Shown here piece by piece: positions 47,109-55,899 of a DNA stretch of 64,000 bases (position 1 is the stretch's first letter; the number at the start of each line of letters is the position of its first letter). Location of the stretch: contig OU015496.1 in the NCBI GenBank assembly GCA_907164885.2, positions 101,050,132 to 101,114,131 of the forward strand. Reading direction: 5' to 3'. This DNA comes from Dolomedes plantarius. Its lineage: Eukaryota; Arthropoda; Arachnida; Araneae; Dolomedidae. A model generated the notes under the pieces. It was not told where the DNA came from. It searched no databases and saw nothing but the letters and a program-made list of their open reading frames with translations. The position numbers and the translations under genes were made by a program.

Positions 47109-47781
47109 AAAAGAGAAAACTGATTAACTGTTAAAAGTTCGACCAGACTCTGTGTTTTTATAAAATTTTTCAAGTTCTGATTTTTCTTATTCATTGTGTA
47201 GTGAGAATTCTTTAACTAATACGTATATACTAATGAGTGATTGATAATATTTTTAAAATAAGGCTTGTTTTTGTGTTTTAGATCGTTCAAGGATAATATT
47301 TTGTTGAAGTTTTAATTTTGTGTATTTGGTGTAGTGAATTATAGTGGTAATTGTGTTTAGCCTTTCTTTTTCAAAGATGAGAAAATGCATTGAACACGCT
47401 ATCGAGGGAGGGACCATTAATGCACATATGTACACTTCCAGCATACCCAGCAGTCTTGGACCCATAACAAGGCGAAACCTTGGTCCAAGGCATTTTTATA
47501 AAGTCGGATTTGCATTAGAGCTGTTGTTTCAGCAAATATATCGAGCACTAAATATGTTTTAAATCTTGAATTTAAAATTTCATCTTGGAAAAATTTCAGA
47601 TTGTTTGAGTATTTTTTATAATTATATTATTTGAAATGAATGATCAATATGCAAAAATGGATTTCACAAAAAGGAAAAATTGTTACGAAAAATGCTTGCA
47701 AATGAAAATCGAAATTAAAATTAAATTTTGTACTACCATTTAAAAAAATGACAGAAATGTTTGTGGTTGTCAACTGATGCA
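47109..47781. other. Anonymous AT-rich DNA
   Basis: A 72-codon frame (47344-47562, +) is not recognisable. Confidence 0.4.
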
Positions 47782-47986
47782 CTTCCTAATAGGGATGCGA
47801 CATCGATGTCGATGTTTTCAAAACATCGATGTTTTGATGAAAACATCGATGTTCTAAACATCGATTTATTGAAGCCGATTTTTTTAAACATCGATGTTTT
47901 GTGTTTTAAAATATCGATATGTAAATATATCTAATTTGAAGATAAAAGATTTGTTAATAAATTGTTCTTATGGGCGTTCTTATGTA

Positions 47987-48967
47987 GGGGAAACTCTTGT
48001 ACCTAGGGCCGACTATTTTCAAATGGCAGTATCTTTACTTATAACTAACTTACAATAATAAAAATCGTTTGTATACATTACGTGCTTTATTCTCTTTAAA
48101 TAAAAATCACATCAAGTGTAGAAAATTTTTTTTTTTGTAAATGATATTGAAAATTTAAAAAAAATTACAAATGGCCCTGGGTACAATACCACTATTGTAC
48201 CTAGGGCCAGTTATTTCCAAAAACTGAAATTGTTGTTTACAATAAAAAAAACAATTTGTATGCATTATTTCTTTCATGCACAACTTCTAAAATCTTCGTA
48301 AGGAAGAAATGTTAATTGTAGGCAATGTCTTAAAGGAAGAAATGTTTATTATTTCATCACTTTCTAATGTATGTTTTTCTCCATGGTCTTCTTAATGATC
48401 CCACATAAATTTTCTGTTTCAAACACAGATTTCGTAACCTTTTTTTTAACAATAACTTTTTTCAATATTCGTGCTTGAATTTCATTTTTCTCGGGGGTAT
48501 CAGTGAGAATTCTACACTTGCCAAGTTTTCGTCCACCTCTTTTCTACCAGAGGCCATGACCCTAGGTACAAGACAAGATTATGGCCCTATGTACAAGATG
48601 GTGTTGTTTTTGGAAAAATGGATTCCATAGCCAAAGACCTGCAGAAACCAAACTTTGTTTTTATATAATTTTTTCCTTTAATGATTACAAAAATTATCTG
48701 CTATACATTAAAACATAAGTTTGCACTTACTTTCACAAAATAAGACTTCAAATTGAAGTGAAAAATTTAGTTTTCATCATCAAATCAAGACCTTCTTTTC
48801 TATTTAACTATAGCTTTTTCTTGCTTTCATTAAAAATGGCTGTTACGATTTGAAACAGTGTTGTCACTCACTCCAATGAGTAAAAATGCTGTAAAATAAC
48901 AATTATTTAAATAAAGCATAGTGGCCCTAGGTACACGATGGCCCTAGGAACACGCTGGAGTTTCCCC
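47987..48967 (-). mobile_element. pogo/Tigger-type element nested in the hAT, rich in a CCTAGGGCC repeat
   Basis: Ends GGGGAAACTC and its inverse, bordered by TA (47985-47986; 48968-48969). The motif GTACCTAGGGCC or its complement appears about seven times (47999, 48176, 48200, 48551, 48580, 48921, 48939). The minus strand near 48420-48570 reads RGGRKLGKCRILTDTPEKN, like the C-terminal tail of pogo/Jerky-type transposases. Catalytic parts are missing. Confidence 0.72.
48420..48575 (-). pseudogene. pogo-type transposase C-terminal remnant
   Basis: Minus-strand frame with KRGGRKLGKCRILTDTPEKN followed by a basic helix (ARILKKVIVKKKVTKSV). The ILTDTP motif is common in the tails of these transposases. 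Short and without the DDE core. Confidence 0.55.
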
Positions 48968-49830
48968 TACGTTGGAGCGAAGATAATTCCAAACGCGGAA
49001 TTTCTTTAAACATTTACTTCCCAGTGTTGCGTTAACTGTGGGTCGCGACTCACTGCTCGATCGTGAAAAAAAATGGAGGGATCGAGAATAATTTGAAGTA
49101 AATTTACCTAAATGAAATGCAAATGCATATTAATATTTCTATGGGAAATTTTAGTCACATGAGATTTGACAAAATCAAGTGCAGAAAGTAAGCAAGGTCA
49201 TTTTTTATTGCTATTATGCAAAGTAAAATATACACTCTAAGTCTACATTTCATCAATTTTTGAAATAGTTTGTTGAAATTTGCTTATTTATTTATTTATA
49301 TATTTTTTGTTAACATTTTCATAATTTTTCAAAAAAATTTTACTGCTACTTAAAACTTTGATTGGATGTCGTGAGATTTTTTTTCATTTAAAGAAAGTGT
49401 GTCACGGTTCAAAATTTTTTTCACATTCAACCAATTTAAATTAGACAGCATGACGGATTTTTCTTTATGGCTTTGGTCCTATCAATTGTTTTGATAGCAA
49501 AAAATATCTTCGTCAATTTTCTGGGAAAAGTAATAAAATGTATCATGGAAATTCTGTGATATGCGCTGACTCTAGCAACCAAGTTTTTGTCATTTCTGTC
49601 AGCCCAATCAGAGAGTAAAATTAAATCTATCCCCCCCACGACTAACCAAAGTAACATTAAAGTTAGAGGTTACTAGAGCAGTTTTAAAATATGGATGTTC
49701 AAAAACATCGATGTTCAAAAACATCGATGGTTTTTGGGCGATGTTTTATTAGCATGGATGCTTTAACATAGAATATCGATGTTTCAAAACACCGATGTTT
49801 TCTTGTCGATGTCGCATCCCTACTTCCTAA

Positions 49831-50137
49831 AGCAACGGATACCGGAAATTAATTACTGGATCAAATACGTCAGAAGAAACTATGGCGAGAAACTGAATAC
49901 CGACTGGATATTGTACAAAAGGAGCATTTAAAAAAAATATATCAGAAAAATGTTTGATAAGTTCTTCAATTTCATACATCATACAGTTGGATACTTCCTT
50001 TGTTTCATTTGCAATTTATGGTTGAAATGCGCTCTAAAATTCAGGAACATTATGTACGGGTTCAAGATACCATCTGCTCAAAATTTTAACGTGTCAAATA
50101 ACATTCAGGTTCTTCTGTGTCTGCTACTCAAATTCTT
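49831..50137. other. Anonymous DNA
   Basis: The far flank of the hAT insertion. A 75-codon frame at 49950-50177 is not recognisable. Confidence 0.4.
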
Positions 50138-50730
50138 GACAAATATTTACGTACGATCAGAGTCGTTGAGGTTATAATTTGGCAACACAGCATGAAGCTT
50201 ATACTGCAAAACTTACATTGTAAGTCATAATCAGTAGTTGTCATGGCTTTGGGTACATTAAAAACATTGTCACTGACTACAGCATAATAATGTCACACTC
50301 TGTTCAGTTAATGGTTTCAGTTAATTAAGGTCTCATCCTCTGCATTTCATATTCACTAATATCAGTTTAAATGTATAACTTTAATATTCTGCTTATTCTG
50401 CCATTTCTGATAATTATTAACAAATATTTACGTGCGGTCTAATTGACAAATTTTTACGTACGATCAGAGTTGGTGATTATAATTTAGCATTTTGATTATA
50501 ATTAGGCAGCACAACCCAAAGGATATAAAATTTGCATTGAAAGCCACAATCAGCAATTGTCATGGATTTGGGTACATTAGAAACATCACTGACCACAGCA
50601 TAATAGTGCTACACTCTGTTCATTTAATGATTTCAGTTAATTAAGGCTTCATCCTCTGCCTTTCATATTCACCAATATCAGTTTAAAAGTATAACTTTAA
50701 AGTTCTGCTTATTCTGCCATTTCTGTTTAA
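50138..50730 (+). repeat. ~300-bp tandem duplication
   Basis: 50138-50418 and 50446-50728 share most of their sequence ('tttacgtacgatcagagt', 'gtcatgg.tttgggtacatta', 'ctgcttattctgccatttct'), with differences suggesting an old duplication. Confidence 0.85.
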
Positions 50731-51384
50731 AGAGCTTAAATATTAGGATCACTGGCTCATTTCGTAAGATGAAGAGAATGCCTCATCTGGCGTGTGCAAA
50801 TCTCTTTATTTATTTTTTAATCTACAAAAGAATATCTTATCTGGAGCTGAGGGTTAAGGAGTCGGAAAATCCGTGTTTACTTTTATCACGATTATCGTGG
50901 GTAAAAAGTAAACACTTTACACGCGGCAACGTTTTTACTTCGTCTGTGCGTTATCTGGAAGTCAGGACAACCATGTCCTTAAAACAAGCTTATTTACGTG
51001 CGACGCTTTCCTAAACAGTCATTTACTTTATAAAAATTATGTTATGTTTTGGACTATAGTTTTTGTATGTGATGACGCAAATAAATTGAAATTGCTTATA
51101 TTAATGAGTATGATGATAATTTAAAATGTTAACTTTAATCGGTGTCAAGCGTACTTCATGGTATGTCTAAAGATAGCCCCCGGCACTTAGGTTGAGATGG
51201 GCAAAATAAACAAGGTATTAAATTCTGATAGCTTTTGTAGAGATAAAACAACCAAACACATCGAATTTTATAGAAGCATCATAAAAAATACACAAAAATA
51301 GTTTATAGTGTACCGTCACATTAAATGTTGTTGTTCTTTCTAATGCTCCTTGGCTTGAAGTTCTAAACCTGATCGATATAGGCT
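50731..51384. other. Anonymous DNA
   Basis: An 81-codon frame at 50769-51014 (+) is open but unrecognised. Confidence 0.4.
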
Positions 51385-51605
51385 TCAAGCTGAAGTGTGT
51401 GGCTACGGTTTATATAGCACCACAAGGGTTAGAATCCATCTTAGCTAGTTGCCACCTCAATTTTGACCGAGCACCCCCAGGGTCGGCATCTGAGGAGATC
51501 ATAATCCCCCCCCCCCTCTGACGTCATAAAGGGACTTTCCGGTCTACGGATTTAACGTGCCCATATCCGACCTGGACACGGAGGTATTTAAGGAGACCGT
51601 GGACC
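51385..51605 (-). repeat. SINE family B copy, head missing
   Basis: The minus strand carries the family B body ('AGACCGGAAAGTCCCTTTA', 'CTGGGGGTGCTCGGTC') and the 3' part 'AACCCTTGTGGTGCTATATA'. The tRNA-like head is absent, so the copy is 5'-truncated. Confidence 0.65.
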
Positions 51606-51664
51606 TTATTTTGAGCAAATCTTTTTTATTGTAATATTGATTGTGTTATTGTAATATATATATA

Positions 51665-53074
51665 CACTGCTGGCCACCCAAATTGCAGCACCAAGAAAGA
51701 CAAGAGATATCACAACAAAATTTATTTTGCAGATAACATGTTGACCAAGTATCAAATGATTAAATTTATAGACTTCTGTGAAGTGTGGTTCCTGCCAAAA
51801 TCAGTAGCCAGAGTAGCCGCCATTGTTGGAGATCACCGCTGCCACACGCCTCGGCATTGATTCAAAGAGACTTTGGATGAGTTCTTGGGGTACAGCAGAC
51901 CAAGCAGCTTCCACACGTTGCCAAAGTTGATCTGCTGTGGCAGCTGGGGATGGAATCTGGGTCAATCGTAGAGCAACCATGGACCACATGTTTTCTATCG
52001 GCGAAAGATCCGGAGAGCGAGGCGGCCAGGGAAGCAATTCAATCTGGCGATTGACGAAGAATCATTGGACAATGCGTGCCACGTGTGGTCGCGCATTATC
52101 CTGTTGAAATATGGCTGTGGGCAAGCCCTGAAGGTAAGGAAGGACAACTGGCTCCAACACCTCGGAGATGTAGCTCTGGCTGTTTAAAGTACCGGCAATG
52201 CGTACTAGAGGTGTGCGAGAGTGATATCCAATACCGCCCCATACCATAATACCCGGTGCAGGACCAGTGTGGCGGTGCATAACGCAGCTGTTCAGCATCC
52301 TCTCTTCACGGTGTCTCCAGACTCGAATGCGACCATCGTGGTGTTGCAAACAGAAGCGTGACTCGTCAGTAAAGACAATTTCATTCCATTCTGCCGTCCA
52401 CATCCTTCTGTCATCGCACCATTGGCGGCGGAGACGTCTGTGGTTCTGCGTCAAGGGTAGACAAAGCAATGGACGTCTTGCGGACAGACCACTCTGCTGT
52501 AAACGGCGTCGAATGGTATGCGTTGGATGACACTGGATGATGCGTTACAGACTGCATGTGCTGTGCTATGGTTCGTGATGTGACTGAGCGATCCGCCACT
52601 GCCATGCGCACAATTTGCCTGTCATCACGTGAAGTGGTGCGGTGAGGTGGATGCGATCGAACATGCCGGTCCGTCGTACCCTCCTGCATCCAACGATCCC
52701 ATATCCGCATTACAGTTGTTTGGTTTCGTCCAACACGACTACCGATTTCCCTGAAAGATAATCCACAATCTCGGTAGGCCACTATCCTTCCTCTGTCGAA
52801 CTCGGATACTTGATCAAATGATCGCTGTTTTCGACGAGGCATAATTGATCGGTTTTTTTTTGAAAAAACCACAAGAAAAACACAATTGCCGAACTTGAAA
52901 TCGTCGAAATCTCCAAGCCTTAAATAGCGCATTGAAGTGGCGCCACAGGCGCGCGTGATGTGCGTCTGCGCTGAAATTCTAATCATTTGCATATCTCACC
53001 TCCGCTAATGCATGTTGTAAATTTCATGTCATTTGCATGTTTCCTTCAGGGTGTTGCATTTACAGTGGCCAGCA

Positions 53075-53077
<3 letters not shown>
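51665..53077 (-). mobile_element. Tc1-like transposon in a TA-rich site
   Basis: CACTGCTGGCCACCCAAATT and, inverted, CACTGCTGGCCACTGTAAAT form the ends, with TA on both sides. It is 1413 bp and full length, with the transposase on the minus strand. Its right end adjoins a 56-bp (TA)n tract on whose other side the next Tc1 element begins. Confidence 0.9.
51801..52842 (-). pseudogene. Tc1-type transposase (DD34E) with one frameshift and one stop
   Basis: Begins MPRRKQRSFDQVSEFDRGRI at 52842, with a bipartite helix-turn-helix (ISEFDRG..., then VGRNQTTVMRIW). A frameshift near 52515 joins the N-terminal frame to the catalytic frame. Catalytic blocks are FTDESRF (near 52370), FQQDNARPH (near 52090) and SPDLSPIENMW (near 51995), with 34 positions between the second Asp and the Glu, one of which is a TGA stop (52048-52050 region). 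Ends SMPRRVAAVISNNGGYSGY and a stop. Length about 347 codons, as expected. Nearly intact but inactive. Confidence 0.9.

Positions 53078-53133
<56 letters not shown>
53078..53133. repeat. (TA)n tract between two Tc1 elements
   Basis: Pure TA from the right end of one transposon to the left end of the next. Confidence 0.95.
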
Positions 53134-53134
<1 letters not shown>

Positions 53135-53363
53135 TCATGGACAAAAAAATTAGCACACCAAGAAATAATTGCGGGATTGTAACGAAACTTGCAATGAAGG
53201 TACATGTCGGGGAGATATGCAAAGGATTAGAAATGTAGCGTGATTGCGCATTACGTATAGCCGGTAGAGGGCGTTGAGCATCGTACTCTGTGGAGTATAA
53301 AACAGGTAACCAAAGCTTGTTTGAGTGTGCTGAATCATTTACAAAGGAAGAGCTGAGATAGAC

Positions 53364-54364
53364 ATGCCATTACGCCGTGTTCGAAGACAATATAAGCAGT
53401 TGTCGCAGTTTGAGAGGGGGAGAATCGTCGGGATGATGGAAGCTGGATGGTCAGCTAGGCGAGTAGCTCGTCAATTAGGCCGCTCTGATTGTGTTGTGAG
53501 GAGGTGTTGGGACCAGTGGACCCGAGAGATGTCATGTACACGAAGACCAGGGTCAGGACGCCCTCGACAGACCAGTCGTCGAGAAGACCGCCACATCGTA
53601 AGAAATGCACGCGTACAGCCAACTGCTTCATCGGCCGCCATCCAGGCACAGGTAGCACCTTCACTAGGGGCCTCTGTGTCTTCTCGAACCATACGAAGGC
53701 GCCTGACTGAAGGACAGTTGGTATCGCGGCGCCCATTACGTGTGCTGCCCTTGACGCCCACCCATCGACGCCTCCGTTTGAAGTTTTGCCGCGCACGAGG
53801 AAACTGGACTGCAGCGGAATGGAACCAGGTCGTCTTTAGCGACGAATCCAGATTCAATCTCGGCAGTGATGACAATCGTGTTCGTGTGTGGAGAGCCCGT
53901 GGTGAACGCTTCAATCCTGCCTTTGCTGTACAGCGACACATCGCTCCCACAGCTGGTGTGATGGTATGGGGTGCCATTGCCTACAAAACACGGTCACCCC
54001 TAGTATTGTTCCGTGGCACCATGACAGCCCAGCGGTATGTTCATGAAATCCTGCAAGCACATGTGTTGCCACTCATGCAACGGCTCCCAGGAGCCATTTT
54101 TCAACAAGACAATGCTCGGCCTCATACGGCAAGGGTGTCACAAGATTGTCTCCGCACTGTTACTACCCTTCCTTGGCCTGCCCGATCCCCAGATTTGTCT
54201 CCAATCGAGCATATCTGGGATCATTTGGGACGACGAGTTGGGCATCCCACGAGTTTGAACGAACTAAAGGCAAAGTTGCAGCAAATATGAAACGAAATGT
54301 CTCAAGACATCATACAGAACTTGTATGACTCAATGCCCGATCGTATCGCATCGTGCATTCGCGC
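53364..54364 (+). pseudogene. Tc1-type transposase, one nonsense codon, cut by a retrotransposon
   Basis: Starts MPLRRVRRQYKQLSQFERGR with a paired helix-turn-helix (residues about 10-110), a GRPRQ DNA-binding linker near residue 65, and the DDE core. Catalytic blocks are VFSDESRF (Asp160), FQQDNARPHT (Asp249) and SPDLSPIEHIW (Glu282); I count 32 residues between the last two. The frame is open for 308 codons to a TGA at 54288-54290, at a place where relatives as I recall them have Trp. The same frame continues to 54364, where the LTR begins. On the far side (60960 on) it resumes for a few codons to TAA (60982-60984 region). Apart from the stop and the insertion the gene looks undamaged, so it was a young copy. 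Confidence 0.93.
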
Positions 54365-54656
54365 TGTACCGTACTATATCTCACCCCCAAAAAGTCTGCG
54401 TGGGAGTTAAGTCCCCCGAGCTGTTTCTAAGCGCATGCGTCAAGAAGAAAAGAATTGGTGGGGAGAAGGTCATTACCCTCTTGTGAGAGGGGACGTTTGA
54501 GCGATAAGCTTGAGTGTGGTGATGTGTTTTACTTCTTGTATATAATTCTGTTGTATATAGTGTGTGTGTGTTCTGTGCCTTAAATAAAGTGAAGAAAACG
54601 CTACCTGATGTCTTTCCTAATGTGAAAGTGTGATTTATTGGCCAAGTTACGGTACA
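54365..54656 (+). mobile_element. 5' LTR
   Basis: Begins TGTACCGTAC and ends TTACGGTACA, so the ends form a short inverted repeat. A TATA-like TTGTATATAATTC lies near 54536-54550 and a poly(A) signal AAATAAAG near 54582. It differs from the 3' LTR by one base (G at 54402, A in the partner). Confidence 0.95.
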
Positions 54657-54664
54657 GCTTTAAA

Positions 54665-54680
54665 TGGTGGATAGCGGTGG
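54665..54680 (+). other. Probable primer-binding site
   Basis: TGGTGGATAGCGGTGG starts 8 bases after the 5' LTR. A TGG start is expected for pairing with a tRNA CCA end; the tRNA was not identified. Confidence 0.5.
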
Positions 54681-54860
54681 TACGAAATCCACCGACGATG
54701 CAGATGTGAGTGGAATACCTGCCTTCGTTCGAAATGCCGAGTTTGGATTTAGAAGCAAGATCGGTGAGTGCCAAGCAATTTTTTGTTTCCTGTTTGTTGC
54801 AGTGGCAAAAGTGAAAATGCTTTTATTGTTCATGTTTTTGAGTAAATAGATGAAATGTTG

Positions 54861-55323
54861 GGCATCATTGCCGTTGAATTAATTGCATCATTGCAAAAAT
54901 TAAATGTTCAAGCATCATTGCTTATTTGAAACCTTTGTGTATATTCTGGGCATCATTGCCATGGTATATTAATGTGAACATCTTTGTTCTAATGAAAAGA
55001 AATATATATTAAGTGTATTTTTCCTTGGGCATCATTGCCATTGAATTAATTAAATGTTTAAGCATCATTGCTTATTTGAAACTTTTGTTTATATTCTTGG
55101 CATCATTGCCATGGTGTATTAATGTGAACATCATTGTTCTATTGAAAGAATATATATATATATATTTTTTTGTTTTGTTTTGTTTTGTTTTATTGGGTAT
55201 CAATGATATTGAGTTATTGCATCATTGCAAAAATTAAGAAACTAAGTTAGTCATCACAAAGCTAATTTTGTATGATTTTTTTTAAAGTGTCGTGGGGCAT
55301 CAATGCCAACTATTATTATTTCT

Positions 55324-55413
<90 letters not shown>

Positions 55414-55516
55414 CGTTCTGAAGTGTACAGTTTTTAAAATCTAAGAATTGTCGTAAACGGAATTAATTTGTCTTAATTGTATGCATATCATGCTAACAGG
55501 TGGAGCATCATTGCTC
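54861..55516 (+). repeat. Array of covarying mini-hairpins in the retrotransposon leader
   Basis: A motif of the form stem-TCAT-stem recurs at 54861 (GGCA/TGCC), 54883 (TTGCA/TGCAA), 54910 (AAGCA/TGCTT), 54949 (GGCA/TGCC), 54976 (GAACA/TGTTC, loop TCTT), 55028 (GGCA/TGCC), 55059 (TAAGCA/TGCTTA), 55098 (TGGCA/TGCCA), 55126 (GAACA/TGTTC), 55217 (TTGCA/TGCAA), 55296 (GGCA/TGCC, loop TCAA) and 55503 (GAGCA/TGCTC). A weaker form lies at 55198. Some copies arose by a tandem duplication of about 150 bp. Outer stem bases change together so that pairing is kept. Confidence 0.85.
55327..55411. repeat. (TA)n microsatellite in the leader
   Basis: About 84 bp of TA inside the retrotransposon, between the 12th and 13th hairpin motifs. 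It could itself fold into a long weak hairpin. Confidence 0.95.
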
Positions 55517-55899
55517 AGATAGAAATATTTTAGATATTTTAAATAAGTGTATTTAATTGTGTTGATTATTTTGAAATTGACATTGAGTGTTGCATGTGTA
55601 AAATATATTGTGTTACGTATGAATAATTGATTTCAAGGAAATCCAAAGTAATCATTTTAGTTACGTTTCTGAAACAGAAGTAAAGTCAGTTACTTAAATT
55701 GAGATTTTATATCGTTTTAATAAAAAAAAAACAAAGCTTTACTTAATTATTTTAAGTTTAAGTAAATATATTTACTGTTGTTCTACTTGGGATAGTGACA
55801 AAAGTTATAGTTAGCCATTTTTTATTTGAGTCAGTAATTTCGATTTCTGTTTGAATAGTCCTAAATTTTTTGAGTCTACGAAGCTATTTGCCTACAAAT

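Larger units (their letters stand above)
47790..49822. mobile_element. hAT-type element with palindromic subterminal repeats
   Basis: Ends TAGGGATGCGACATCGA and the same inverted; 8-bp duplication CTTCCTAA at 47782-47789 and 49823-49830. Multiple ACATCGAT(G/A)T palindromes lie within about 120 bp of each end (47801-47920; 49690-49810). No transposase was recognised; a pogo-type element is nested at 47987-48967. Confidence 0.85.

Noticed and set aside
44720..47110. A complete gypsy element
   Set aside because: I looked for a second copy of the LTR start (TGTAGGATTTATGCG) in the window and did not find one; reverse transcriptase and integrase motifs are also missing.
53455..53977. Antisense frames of 113 and 168 codons
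   Set aside because: They are shadows of the Tc1 transposase on the plus strand, which has clear catalytic motifs.
54861..55516. CRISPR-like array
   Set aside because: The repeats are 12-16 bases, vary in their outer bases, have irregular spacing and lie in the leader of a eukaryotic retrotransposon.
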